Both the position numbers and the translations under genes were made by a program. This document shows, one piece after another, positions 11,388 to 23,949 of a stretch of DNA of 64,000 nucleotides (its first letter is position 1; every line of letters starts with the position of its first letter). Source of the DNA: Massospora cicadina. Taxonomy: Eukaryota > Entomophthoromycota > Entomophthoromycetes > Entomophthorales > Entomophthoraceae. The stretch spans positions 1-64,000 of the forward strand of contig JAKSZP010012178.1 in the NCBI GenBank assembly GCA_022478985.1. The letters are read 5' to 3'. Under the pieces are notes generated by a model. That model saw nothing but the letters and a program-made list of their open reading frames with translations. It ran no database searches and had not been told where the DNA came from.

Positions 11388-14022
11388 TAATAACCAGCCA
11401 CTTAATGCAGTGGTGATGTCAATGGCCAAAGACCTGCTGAATATGGGCCATTCAATAGCCGAAAGGAGCCTATATAGCATTATGCGTGCTATCCTTACAT
11501 TCTGGTCATGATTAAATCAATTAAAGCCAATAAACAATTGCTCCTAGCTCGGGCAGCAAAACTAATGCCCGTTGAGTGCTCAATCTTGCAACAATATTTA
11601 GGTTGGGCCCATCTCCTGCCCCTCAGATAAGATATCTTAGAAATTACTAGGGCACTGGCAAACTACATCTATGAGCTACTCTAACAGGCAACCCAATTAT
11701 CTCTAAGGAGCAGAATTTGCTGGACATACTTGATGCTCTACTTATAGAAAAAAGTGGGCCTGCACAGTGCTCTACCAGAATTCCTCTCAGGGGAGGCTTC
11801 TCACTCTCCCATTATGATCGTCTCATCAATGGTGGCCATACTGGCATCTAGACCCCAATTTATCTACTCCCTTTTCCACTAACTGGCCCTCACTATATAT
11901 TGACAATCACATCAAGGCATTCAGAAGATAATTGACTCTCTTAAGCTCTTGGAAGATATTTCCATTGCTGCATTCCAGCCTCCCTCAACCAGGGGGCAAG
12001 CTCACACATGGTGTGGTCTAATATACCACAGAACTTGGAGGGAGCATACAGCTAGCTCATCAAATTTAATCCCATCAGGGTCAGATGGAACATGAAACTT
12101 ACCCCTATAATATTTTACCACCAAACTAACAAACCACCACCCACACACAATGAAGTCTTGCTTATGTCAATGGATGGAGAAGAGAAGACATCTGGATATG
12201 AAGATGAGGAATTGTCCCAGACCACTGTCAGCGTGACTGAGTCCAACTTGGAGGATAAGAGCCTCCCTAATTTCCACTCCCAGATGCCGGTAAAACTCGC
12301 CACCACCCCCTTTGCCCCGTGCAGCCAAAATTCAGCAGAAATTCGATTAATACCACCCTCTCCCAAAATCCAAAAATTGCACTCAGACTCCGTATGGGAT
12401 AGACAGTAATCCCCACAATCAAGTGGTAATCACGATGTACTTCCCAGCTCCTTGAGGTTTCTGGTGGCGCAGCCTGACCCCCAAGGACCCAACCTCATGA
12501 AACAAATAGGCGATATGGAAAATAGACCCCTGGGTATGCTCTTGATAATGAAAACCAGAGGCCCAACGGTGTCCCAAATCAACTTAAAATGTTATAAAAA
12601 ATTGAAGAGGAACGCCAAAAAATACTATCATTCTAAATCTCAACCATGTATGCCCATTGGAGGATTCCTTAAACCCCTACTATGACCATATATCCTACGA
12701 CCAAGCGGCTGCAATGCTCTCTCAATTTTTGGAAAAACCTCAAGGCCAAGACAATTCAGCCATGGACATAGATACAAGCCTGGTGTATGCTCCATCTATA
12801 GCTTCAAAAAATATATTGTGCTCATTTGTGGTTTGCTGTAGATTTACAGAAGTATAAGTAGAGTGGTATTATACACTTTAATGGATGCTGGGTTTACATT
12901 TCTATATTGATGGTGCTATGCACAAGAATCCTGAAAGTCAACACATGAAGCTGACTTAGACACAAAACAAGTATATTTATATTGAAGGTAACAAGTCACT
13001 GCTTAGGCTTATCAGCTAGAGTTCACATCCTATGTTTAGTACGATAAAATGGACACATTAAAGTCAAGTAGTAAAATGAGATATAGAATTAACAATATAC
13101 CTGTATTCATAGTTAAGATAGGTGTTTTATACTTTGCACTTAACAATATAGACCCCATAAGGAAAAGGATTAATAAAATTATTATATAGGTAAATCCAGA
13201 TGGGAGACTACTGGTAAAGTGATGAATTTCAGAATATATAAAGCCTTTGTAGCATATTTTGATAAGAAAGGCATATTGAACGTACCAAGACAGATGAGAC
13301 TTGGTATCACATAAGTCAATCTTTGGGCAGTTTCTTGATTATAATCCTTTTTTAGGTTCATCTTAATTTAATTCCTCATGTGCCAACTAGTGTAATGATC
13401 GCCTGAAATTCACATGAAATTTATTCTGATTAGTCAGGATTTTATCTCAGCTATCTTAGGCTCCAGTTGGTCTGACGGAATTTTCCTAGTATCAATTTGA
13501 TCCTTACCATCTATTTATTTTTCATATGTTTATTAATGTAAATTCTTTAACCTTCTTAGGTTTAGGCGTCAAATATGTCATGGGAGTCAAATGCTTGATA
13601 TCCTTCATACCTTATCCAATATCAGGATATCCAACAGTGGAAACCGGTGAGTTTAGTAACTTTATTGACCCCAAATTGGCCCAGGCACTAGACCAAATGA
13701 TTACCACAAGGCATCTATCTTCAGATCTTCATGCATACCAATGAATACGCTGCCCCTCTATAAAGCAGATGCACTTCTTAACCCACGAGCACCACTTCCA
13801 CAACCATTTTCTCAGCAATCTTAAACTTTCTCTACCCTAAAATTGGGCGTGGGTTAGTAGTGCAGGCAATTAATTTTCATCAACCTTAAACATACCACTC
13901 TTGCTTTCACCTCCTTCTGTCCCATAAGCGAAAATCACCCTCTCCCTACCTTAACAGAAAGAAACTCCACTGAAGCATCCATAGACTATACTCCCTCCAA
14001 TGCTATCCCAAAACTTCCCACA
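11388..14022 (+). pseudogene. Chromo-2 leader and gag-like region, decayed
   Basis: The interval between the 5' LTR and the pre-RT region should contain gag. Frames at 12092-12409 (105 codons, acidic/Ser-rich), 12452-12685 and 12657-12857 are plausible gag pieces by position only. No CCHC zinc knuckle or capsid signature was recognised. A block of about 700 bp near 12860-13530 is much more AT-rich than its surroundings and may be a further small insertion. A 72-codon frame follows at 13526-13744. I infer gag from context and cannot confirm it. Confidence 0.4.
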
Positions 14023-14705
14023 ATGTCCCATATCTTCAAGTCCTATAGGGAGATCTTTGATGACAATGGCGCAGATCAACTGCTGCCGCACTCTGATTTT
14101 GATATAAATTATTGTAACAAAGACCTCATTAAGATCAACTGTGCTCTCTACCACTACACCGCCGCCAAAGACCAATCCTTAAAGAACTTGATTACCAAAA
14201 TGCTAGCTAAGAGATTGTTAATAAAGAAACTTTGACAATATCCTCCCCAGTATTGTCTTCCCAAAAGCTGGATATACACTATGGCCATGCATGGACTACA
14301 GCCACCTAAACAGCTTCACTGTTCCTGACCCCTACTCTTTACACTTGATGCTGCCATCTCCCAAGCAATTGCAAAGTTCAAACTGCTTTGAAACTGGACC
14401 TGGTAAATCCTTTCCATCAAGTCAGAGTAAAAGAAGGACAAGAATGGCCGACATCAATCCTGACACGCCACAGCATATACCAGTTCATGGTTGTACTGTT
14501 TGGCATCAAGAACGCCTCCAATATGTCTCAAAGGGTTATTATCACGCACTGGGAGACCTTCATAATATGTTATCTATGGCATATTGATAACATCCTGGTC
14601 CACTCCACCACACCTAAACATCATGAGAAGGACTTAGCTGCTATGGCAGCCGCCCTACAGAAGGCAGGCCTTCATGTGAAGCCATCAAAATGCAAATTTT
14701 TCTAA
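14023..14705 (+). pseudogene. Chromo-2 pre-RT and reverse transcriptase
   Basis: Starts with a pre-RT block (SYREIFDDNGADQLLPHSDF), the chromovirus pattern Y-x-D-x-F-x-x-x-x-A-D-x-L-P-x-H-R. RT follows across two frameshifts: CMDYSHLNSFTVPDPYSL (14291 on), then LKLDLVNPFHQVRVKEGQEW (catalytic Asp in LDLV) and LFGIKNASN. The Y-x-D-D block here reads WHIDNILVHS (14578-14607), so the second catalytic Asp has become Asn. The thumb end GLHVKPSKCKFF (near 14670-14705) is intact. The frameshifts and the D-to-N change mean no activity is expected. Confidence 0.85.
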
Positions 14706-14959
14706 AGACAAAGTGCATTTGCTGGGGAACTTCATGATTAAGGATGGACAAGCCATCTCTTCCTCCAATCTGGAAGCATAAAGTTCATGGTCTACCTCCA
14801 CCAACCATAGATAGCTGCGCTGCTCCTAGGATTGGGCATATTTCTGTAAACGTTTTCTCTGTTAAACTCGGAACTGGTGGCCCACTTCACACCTTACTGG
14901 CAAAACCGAGCCATTCATTTGGTCAGAAGAAAGCCAACAAACACTTAACTCAATAAAAG

Positions 14960-15300
14960 AAGATTTTACTTCTGCTTCATTTCTTCACCATGCCAACAAA
15001 GACAATCCATACATCGTGGCATGTGACGCCTCCAGATTTTCCATAGGAGCTATCTTACTGCAGGAGCACAATAGATGGGAACACCCAGTCGCATATTTCT
15101 CCAAGAAATTCATAGGCACTAAACACTCATGGTGATCTTTGACAAAGAAATGGGACACCATTAACTGGCCACTGATGCTTTGGTCTTACTTTCTTCAAAG
15201 AGAAAAGCACATGGTGACAGTGCGCATGGACCACGGGTCACTGACATACTACTGCAACCCCCAGAAGCTGGAACTTTGACAAGTTAAGATGCGCAGTGAT
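14960..15300 (+). pseudogene. Chromo-2 RNase H remnant
   Basis: Plus-strand reading near 14980-15060 gives FLHHANKDNPYIVACDASRF followed by SIGAILLQ, the Ty3/gypsy RNase H start in which the first catalytic Asp sits in V-x-x-D-A-S. HPVAYFSKKF follows. Near 15215 the read MVTVRMDHGSLTYY matches the family's D-H-x-x-L block. Stops interrupt the frame between these pieces. Confidence 0.75.
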
Positions 15301-15499
15301 ATTCTCAATTTCAACTTCATATAATAGCTCATACAATAGCTGATGCACATACTTCCTGAAAAACTAAGCAGAAGTCCGTTATTTAGACCAGATTTGTTGT
15401 AGATAATGAGCTGGTTAAAGTGATCCTGCTGAAGAAAATCGCGGCAGATCCCCAAGGTAAGTGGCAGTTATAGCCATTATAACCTCTACCCCAAGTTTA

Positions 15500-16256
15500 T
15501 ATAAACCTTTCATTATGCACCCATCTGAACTGAACACCAACACATTGAAACTTCCTCAACCAAAACTAACAGAACACCCCAACGATTGTTACCAAACTTC
15601 CAATACTATAGGCCATGCTAAATTCCTAAACTGAAACCCCAGAAGGGCAGCCCTTAGCAAAAGGATTATGGCAAGTAAAAGCCCCTCCCAAATGGCACTC
15701 ACAAAAGGAGAGGGTAATTTAGTTCTACAGCAGAGTATGTATACAAAAGTGCTACGCCAACGGGTCATAAGAGAACCTCACAACCCGCTGATATGGGGCA
15801 CCCCAGCACAAAAAAAAGCATTGACCTGATTAAAGCATATAAAACTGGAACATATTAACAAAGGAACTTCCTTCCTAGAGAGAACGCTGCCTCATCTGAG
15901 TATGATTAAAAACTGGAAAGGATAGGCAAGAATGGACTCCTACACCACTTCAACAAAAGTCAGGGCCCTGGATATTAATATTGGTAGACTTAATTGTAGG
16001 CCTGTCAACCTCATGGGTAATTGACGTGATCCTGGGTGTGAACCAATTCTACAAAATAATCCATACTATCCCATGCCTACATACAACAACAGCTGAGGAT
16101 ATGTCCCTGTTGTTTGTGTACCACATCTTCATCAGGTTCAGAGTTCCACAAGAAGTCATGAGTGATAGAGGGCCTAATTCAGTCTCTCTTTTTGCTAAAT
16201 CTTACTTTTTAAAAATTAAATCAAACTTTAAATTTATTCCATTATATTTTTAAAAA
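15500..16256 (+). pseudogene. Chromo-2 integrase, N-terminal and core fragment
   Basis: The clear part is 15981-16253. LIVGLSTSWVIDVILGVNQF is followed by YKIIHTIPCLHTTTAED, then VYHIFIRFRVPQEVMSDRGP. This is the integrase core with its second catalytic Asp in the S-D-R-G-P motif (near 16165). Upstream sequence is badly broken and the HHCC domain is not clear. Just after the DRGP block the sequence turns AT-rich and the LINE-1 insertion begins. Integrase continues at 37067 with RGTQF and the AYHPQSNG block. Confidence 0.8.
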
Positions 16257-16522
16257 AATCTTTGCAATATTGACGGAAGATCCTGTAAATGTACTCCCTG
16301 ACCAACTGAACGAGCCAGAATCCCTCCAAGCATAAGATCCCCCGGTTGCCAACCTAAGTGTCAACCAATGTTCCTCTCTCTCAGGAAGCAGTTTCAAAAG
16401 TAGCCATCTCTAAATATGCAGCTATTTCACTAAACTTCATCTTACCAGATCGTTCTTCTGGAACCTAAACGCCCACAAGATCAGTGTGCACTACATCTTA
16501 ACAACCTTCTGGGTCCCATCCT

Positions 16523-19500
16523 ATGGAGAATAACGCCCAGGCAGTCTTAACCGTATTAAATCAATTAGATGCACCTCAGCCCTTCCAGAAACCTTCCCCA
16601 TCAGTTGAGTTGGATGTTTCATCCCCTCCTATTATCACTAACGTTAAATTTCTGGATCCAACCATGAGAGGCTATTCCCAACGGTTATTTATCAAACCAT
16701 CACCCATATTGTTGGGTCATCTGACCAGTATTTTTCATAGATAAGTAAATTATGCCATCCTTATTTTGCTCAATGGAGAAACTACTGAATCGCAATTCAG
16801 TGCTTTGAACCAGTTCTAATCTCGTTTGTCCCATTTAAATCTTTTAGATGGAACTAAAAATTGGCACCTACTTAGCTCATGCTGAAAATGACTGATGCTA
16901 TAATCAGTTGGAGAGTTTAACACATGAAATCACACCCAAATTTGGATTACTTTTGGATGCACAAATTTGGGATGTAATGAATTAGTTCTCTCACCCTAAT
17001 TAGCTGAAGGTAAATTCGATTTAAATGGGCCAAACCAAACTGGTAATTCTCAAGCAACTGCCCCAGCGCCAGGCAGCACAGGCAACCACTGATTGCGCCA
17101 GAAAACAATTAACCACAAGAATCTTCTTTCACCACCTACTCAAATTTTACCTGCAGTTTCAGCCCAAAGCAAACATAAGTTCACCAAGGGTCTACTGTGG
17201 CTTGGTAAAACCCCTTGCACCAGTAATGCCTAAAACTGATCCCCGTGAAGCAACATTCATTTCCAATGTTAAAAAGAAATTGGCAGAAACTAGAGCGCAA
17301 AAAGCTCTACCCCGCTCAACCTGTAATTCTGGGGGATCGTCCCCTGCACCTCAACAAAATGACGTTCCCGTTTTGCACAAAAAAGGGTCCAAAAAAGGTA
17401 GCCATCCTCCTCATCACTCAAGGTGATCTCGCCCATGTGGTGGGTGAACGGTGGGTGATGACCTACCCTTTGGGGGTTCCTCCTCCCCTGCCAAATTTAA
17501 TCATGAGTGAGCTTCTCAAGAGAATTGGGGAAGTGCGTGTGGAGGTTGTGGTGGGAATAGGCTGCAGGCCACAGCGCAAGGGTGAACGTGCCACTCCAGT
17601 GCCAGTGTTGTGGCCTGCTAAGAGACAAATTATTGTAAGTAATTGGGGGAATCAGCTCCAACAGTCGTTTTGGGTTAAGGTGATAGGGAGAATGATTTGA
17701 ATAATTTGGAGGAACTGAACCTGGTTAAATCAAACGTGGGAAACCCATTTGACACCCAGTGGGACAGGGTCTCCGTGCCCTGGCCATGGGTGCTTACAGT
17801 CATTTGCCAAATGAAGTTATTCTAAACCACATGGAATCATGGTGGAAGGAACAGTTTAGTGGTGAAACTTGAGAAGAAGTCAAATGACCATCAAAAGCCA
17901 ATTTGCCATCAAGATAATTATTATTTGCTCTACTAAAAATTGGTTGGGTTCAAAACCCCTTTGTATATGCATTTTCCCTTATTCTCAAGCCTTAAGGACT
18001 TCAGGCAACCTTCCTTCATAGTTAAGGTTGTCAGTCAATTCTATACTTTAATTTTCAAAAAACAATATATTAACTCTCTTTCCACTTGTCATAACTTTCT
18101 AAGCAAATCTTACAAAAAAACAAATTTTTATTGCCCACTATAGTTTCGCTCCAATGTCCACAGATTCTACTGGCTGCTCCAGTGTAAGACAGTGGCAAAA
18201 CTCCCCCCACCATTTTCCATCTGGCAGGAAAATGCTCTCAGACTGGCTTTCCCAGTCATAACAAACCCCTGGGATGATTTGCTCTCCCTAGGATCTTGAC
18301 GTCCACCTCACTTGTACCCAAGTGGTGCCTCGTTGCCACCTGGTGCTCCCCCAGAGCAACATGCATTTCAGTCTTAGGGTCAAATTATGGGAAACTTTTC
18401 CCTTATCACGACCAAGCCATTATCAAAATGCTCAGGCAGTGATGATTCCCATCGGTTTTATTGATTTCCGCCCTTATAAGGGTTATTTTGATCTCAGCTT
18501 CACCTGTGAAGCTGATGCCACCACTGCGGCAACTGTGCCCCTGGTTCTAAAAGTACCCCTCTCCCCACAATTTGGACCCAGCTCCCAGCGGATACTACTT
18601 TAGTGGTTCAGTTCTCTGGTTTGCCCACCCACCTCCCCCTGCAGTGCTCCACCAGGAGCTGATGGAGGGTTTGGCAGCCTATGGCTCCAACCTCATCTTA
18701 CAATTTGTGTCCAAAATGGGGCCACACGCCTCGCTGGCCTTGGGCATATGCCACAATCAGCCCTGAATTTATTAAAATTGCCTTTGTCAATTCCCCCTTA
18801 CGCCATCATTCCTTCTGCCTCTGGCCATCCATTCTGGGCACACATAAATGGGGGGCGGACGATCTGTCCAACATGTTTTGAGTTGGGCCACTAAAAACGT
18901 ACGTGCCCTTCCTTATCTGCTTCCAACAGCTCTGATTTTTCATCTGCCAGCTTCCAATCCACCACCCACCCCACGCCAGTTTCAGTATGAGGTATATTAC
19001 TACCTTCCCCTCACACAAAGCCTGTTGCTGCAGCCACGCCCGCAGCCACCAATCAGCCTCCTCCTTGCCCCAGTGCCAAAAACGCTCTCTCCAATCAAGC
19101 ATCAGCTTGGACCCTAGTTTGCTCCCATGCATCCTCCAGTGAACCAACCAAACCTCAAGCATATGCTGATTTCCAATTAAATTCTACAAAATCCTTGGGA
19201 TCTATTGGCTGAAATTGATGAGTCCAGTAATATTATTGAAGACTCCACTATCCAACTTTAGTGGTCCGTATATGCTGACCATGATGCTAAGCTAACCTCT
19301 CATTTATTTTCCCCCTAACAAAATGCCAAAGCGTTCTTTGGGGACCACCATCTGGCTGTTGAAGCAACAGCTAAGACAGATTCTCTTCCTCCCCTCAAAG
19401 CTGTTGCCAAATCAGTGGCCATGCTTGTAGAAGGAATTCTACTCCCATTATCCTCTCCACTGCCACTATGTTCTGAAAAGATTGGTTGATCAAATCTTAC

Positions 19501-19830
19501 AAAGCTACCAATGATTCCATACAGCATGTGGCAGTGGTAGTGGTAGTGCAGTTTTCCAAATCCAAGATTACCTGCACCAATATCGCCACATTTGTAAAGC
19601 TCCCTGATGCATTCATGAAAGCTATATTAACTTTGATCAATTATATTATTTCTCTTATGGTCAACTACTGTCTTCCTGCCACCCCAATTGTCAAAGATTT
19701 TGCTCCACATTCTGCTGATGCCCTGACGCCCTTACTCTCCACCATAGCCCATGCCCTGCTTTGGGGTAAAGATAGTGCTGAGAGTGAGCCCCAGATCTCC
19801 CCTCCCCTTATGCCACGATGGGATAAGTGA
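16523..19830 (+). pseudogene. LINE-1 ORF1-like coding remnants
   Basis: A series of plus-strand frames in GC-richer sequence: 16523-16744, 17025-17426, 17245-17700, 18322-18603, 18572-18766 and 19486-19830. They overlap in different frames and together look like one broken reading frame rich in Pro, Ala and Ser. A basic cluster (KKGSKKGS) and His/Ser tail lie near 17390-17420. No RRM or CCHC motif is certain. Position upstream of the endonuclease/RT part makes LINE ORF1 the likely identity. A captured host gene cannot be excluded. An AT-rich interruption at about 17700-18150 holds nothing recognisable. Confidence 0.5.
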
Positions 19831-20084
19831 TTCCCGCTGTTCCACCTAGTTAGTTGTGCTTGCATTTTGTGTGTTGTCCACTCGTTTTGGGCGGTTCAAA
19901 ATTTTGTTTAGTGAGAATATATTTGTTTGCTCTTTGTGTTTTGGCAATATCCATCCCCTGGTAAGCTTACTAAGTAAATAAGTTTAAAAAAAATTCTTAA
20001 CCAAAAATTTACATATAAAGAATCTTTCCAGAGTTCACCGCCTCATCAACACCAAACCATTTTTCTCAGATTGCATCATGATTG

Positions 20085-20089
20085 GGCCC
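20085..20089 (+). repeat. Left target duplication of Gypsy-A
   Basis: GGCCC directly before the 5' LTR. The matching site after the 3' LTR is GACCC at 31739-31743. One transition separates them, which fits a 5-bp Ty3/gypsy target duplication. Confidence 0.65.
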
Positions 20090-21237
20090 TGTTAGGATTT
20101 TTGCCCATATTCCCAGCCTGCTAGATTACCAGGAATCGCTAGGGGATAATTCCCTAAGGTGAAGTTAATTGGAAATTAAATTGCCTGAGTTTTGGAGTAA
20201 CTACGTTCAAGGGCTTTTTGGAAATTTGCCTGGTTGTATCCTTTGGGGATCAATCAGAATAAATACTAAAGGTCTCGTTGGGTGGAGTTGCTGACGAAAT
20301 AGGGGCATCTGATAGTGATTATTTATCAGGTGTACTGATTGGGATTGGTCAGGTTTTATCACCAACTGATTGGGAATGAATAGCAAGTTGTGAGGCGAGT
20401 GATTATGCCTACAACTAGTAAATTGATCGGTTGGTGTTTGACCTGCCTTAATGGTAATAAGTCCCATTACCTTATCAGGTCGCTAGCCAAGTATGGTTGG
20501 TTTGTTTGGATCGAGAGTAAAACTTTAGGGACACGTTTTCTGACTTTTTCCATTTAGGTCTCAAAGATGTCTAATGACGGAATCCTAGCCAGTATGGGGA
20601 AGACCCTCACTGCTGAGACAAGGATGGGTGATTCAATTACAATGGCTGCCATTTAATTGAAAAGGTGTCAACTGAGGTTTAGGCAACTGAATCCCCACTA
20701 TAAATTCCCTAGAATTAGCTCCTTTTAGAAAACCAGAGTTTATAACAGAGTTATATAGTTCTATAGTGTTTCATCTGGTATAAAGTTTAAGTAGTAAACT
20801 ATCATTAGCTTTTCATTGTGCTATTCTTCCCAAGGATATTATTGCTGTGTATGATAATTGGGAGACTCTTAGTGAAAAGAGTAAAGATCTAAGCGAGGAT
20901 CTAGAGAAGAAGTAGACACAATTGGGGATTGCTGCCAACTGTGTATTGGACCAAAGAGACTGTCACCAGGGAATCTCAGAGAAGATTGGGTTGGACAGAA
21001 TGAGGGAACAAATCCCTAGATCATGACATCTCAAGTATTGCAATCAGGAATACTAGCTGAGCGTTGGGCCAAGATTTAAGAATTCACACTCAACTATGGA
21101 TAATACTCATCATACTATTATCAACTGATAATATAATATACTTTACACGCAGACAAAGTGCACAAAAAACCAAACCTTTTCAGTAAAAAGATTACTAGGG
21201 TTGTTTGCCAATAATAACCCCTAAGTAGATTTTTACA
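20090..21237 (+). repeat. 5' LTR of Gypsy-A
   Basis: Starts TGTTAGGATTTT, ends TTTTTACA. The central part (about 20355-21125) is almost identical to the 3' LTR, with some nine small differences by eye. The first 250 bp and last 110 bp are clearly more diverged. A coding-like stretch of about 50 codons begins with ATG at 20567 (MSNDGILASMGK...). A later segment from about 20840 reads as a coiled-coil-like, Lys/Glu-rich peptide, broken by stops. Confidence 0.9.
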
Positions 21238-21240
21238 AGT

Positions 21241-21258
21241 TGGTGCTCACTACAGGGG
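21241..21258 (+). promoter_or_regulatory. Primer-binding site of Gypsy-A
   Basis: TGGTGCTCACTACAGGGG begins three bases after the 5' LTR. The TGG start is the complement of a tRNA CCA end. The first 12 bases are identical to the Gypsy-B PBS, so both elements probably use the same tRNA primer. Which tRNA cannot be told from this window. Confidence 0.8.
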
Positions 21259-21281
21259 TGTAGTTGAGTTGAAGCATTTAT

Positions 21282-22679
21282 AAGGATGTTATACAAGGAT
21301 GATTTATGCAAACTGTGTATGGAATTAGCCACTGTGAATCAGAATGCCCTAAACGCAGTGGATCATTGGGAAGTCACAGCCTTGGAAGAATGAGTCGCCA
21401 AGGTGGAGAAAAGGATAGATAATGTTGAAAGTTTTTAGGAATAAGTTACTTGGGAAATTAACTTCGTTGAAGAAAGAAAGGGATTTTGTTCAAGAGGTCT
21501 TATACCTGAAAATGGATTTAGAATCAGATCACGTTCACTTGAGAAAATTCATCACATATATAGAGTGACTGATCAAACTGGTGGAGGAGCTTAAAACTCA
21601 CAAATGCGTTTGTAAGCCAGATATGGCAAGCAATGTCAAAGAAAGAAGTCCTCGCTTGATACTTGGGAAGTCAAATACCTCAAGGAGCATGCCACCCACT
21701 TTTGCTGCCATTTTGGAGATGACATCTGAAGTCACTCCTCAAGTGAGCTGAGTGGCCAGCCCAGAGAATCAGCTAGAGATAACTTGGAGGAATTTAAGGA
21801 AATTCCAAAATTGCCAACATTTCACACCGGTATAATGCTCCAGCATTTTTCCAACTGTTTAATATGACCATGTATGGCTATAGGGATCATTAGAAGACAT
21901 TGATGGTCATAAATTTCCTAGACACCGACTGTCTAAACTTAGTGTTACCTCACCTGGAGGGGGACAGCTGGTTGTACACAGAGGCAAAGGCAGCCATCGT
22001 GAAGGAATTTGGGAGTTCGATGTGCATATCAAAGCGCAAACAGGAACTTATGGGAATCCAGTTCCACAAAGACAAGTATCTAGCAAGCTTCATGGATTAG
22101 TTTTACCAGGAGTCGCAAATCCTGGTCGGGACAAAAGTACTGGATAACTCTGATGTCAGAATCACCTTGCAAGTGGCCCTTTGGCCCTATCATGATTTGC
22201 ATCACATGATGTCTTCTGTGTTCATGACAGAAGTAAACTACCTCGCAAATGGTAGATAATTTTAGATTTTGGGAGCTACATTTGATGCCACAAATAGAAG
22301 CTTCAAATCCAATCTTGTACGCAATTCAAATCCCATGAATGGAAACGAAGGAGCTAAAGAGATGACCAAAATGAACCTTACTGGGAATAATCCTGGAGAA
22401 TTCAGATGGTTGAATAAGAAGGAAAAGTTCTGCTACCAATATGGTGGGAAAGTATATTTCTCCATGCACTTTAAAAAGCTGAAGGATCAAATCAACATGG
22501 TCCATGCGAAAGAGTCAGCTGCCACCAAAGAAATTGGGAAAAGGGCCTGTGGCCTAGACGGGGAACAGTTTAGAGCTGTAAAAAAGCCTGTTCCTCTAGA
22601 CACCATAACCGAGGAAATTGATATCAGTGATCTGTTTGTGGACGATGAACAGGAACAGCTGTATCAAGTGGTCAATTAG
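21282..22679 (+). pseudogene. Gypsy-A gag remnant
   Basis: Broken plus-strand gag between PBS and protease. Near 21330-21450 the peptide is rich in Glu/Lys with heptad-like spacing (ALEE...VAKVEKRIDNVES), suggesting a coiled coil. The 21900-22100 frame (LDTDCLNLVLPHLEGDSW...) is capsid-like by position. The 22269-22679 frame carries a degraded zinc knuckle near 22430-22475: FCYQYGGKVYFSMHF has the spacing of C-x2-C-x4-H-x4-C, but the second Cys is Tyr, the His is Tyr and the last Cys is Phe. An acidic tail follows (EEIDISDLFVDDEQEQ). Gag structural function would be lost. Confidence 0.7.
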
Positions 22680-22984
22680 GATGTATTTGCCATGACCAGA
22701 GCTGGGGCGAAGAGAATCAACCTTGAGTTAAGCAAGGAAGCTGCCTGGCTGTACGCCAAACAACTGGTGGACAAGATTTGAACCACCGAGAATCCTGAAA
22801 AATTATCTGAAGTCTGAGTAGATAAGGCCAGTTTTTCAATCCCCCTCAGCGCAATAAAGAGGTTGTTTCCTGATTTATCAGCGCAAATTATTCACACCCT
22901 TGATTCAGTTAATAACGCCACTATTAACTCAGTAAACACTATATTGCAATACTCTGATTTTACGTAAATAGACATACAAATTAT

Positions 22985-23310
22985 TTTGAGTGAGAGTGAG
23001 GGCGATTGTTGACAGTGGAGCGGCCATCAACATTGTCTCAACCAAGCTGGTAAAGAGGATGAAGATCTTGACGGACTAGGAACATAAGAAGGAATATGGG
23101 AAATCTGGGCTGAATACCACCATCTCCTGTGGAGTGTATAGCGCTTTGCCACTATGAATTGGGTCGTTGGTGGTATCTGCGCCAGCAATAGTTTTGGTGA
23201 ACCAAAACTATGACATTCTGATTGGGACAGAGTTTCTATGCAAATACAGAGTTAAATGTAACTTCAAGGATAATATGTTGACCATATTGGGTCAGACGTT
23301 ATCATTGGTA
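22985..23310 (+). pseudogene. Gypsy-A aspartic protease
   Basis: Reads VRAIVDSGAAINIVSTKL with the catalytic DSG triad at 23011-23019. Then come the flap region and NYDILIGTEFLCKYRVKCNF (about 23205-23260), matching I-L-G-x-x-F-L of retropepsins. One or two stops interrupt the domain (for example before the ATG-proximal frame starting 23167). It is followed by a 197-codon linker frame (23167-23760) leading into RT. Confidence 0.8.
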
Positions 23311-23949
23311 TATCAGAAGGATGGTGAAGCTCCGCTGAATAGGAGAAACAACGTCATCAATCTAATATACAATGGCAGCATTGTCCTGATATGGTACCAA
23401 TTAGTTGGTAGGAAGCGACGCGAAATGCTGGCTGAAATCCTAGAGAATTGGGGAATTTCATTGAGGATCAAGAATGAGAATATCATACCGCCAGAATTGC
23501 AGATGATAGTTGACACGAGGTTGACCTTGGAGATAACTGAGTTGTTGTATGGGGAGGTCGGGAGCCCCTGGAAGAAGTCCAGAGTGGAGCCTTGGGTGGC
23601 TCCTGGTATAATAATGCCAGGCCATAAAGAAATTCGAGTTCTCCTGGCGAACTTAAATGAAAAAACTTATGAAGATCAAGAAGAATCAGATCATCGCATT
23701 TGTTCATCTGATCCTGACAGCCAAATTGAGGAGATTCCACAATTTTGGGACCTTCAATGAGATGAGATTACCAGCTGGGGTAATTGAGAGCATCAACCTA
23801 TTGGTTGATTAAGAGCAACTCACTGATCTGTCAGAAGGCCAGCAAGAGGAGGTACTCAATTTTTTTGAAAAGTATTGGGAAGTATTCTCTCAGGACAACC
23901 ACGATTTGGGATGTGCAAGAGATCTGATCCACAAGGTCGACACCAAGGA

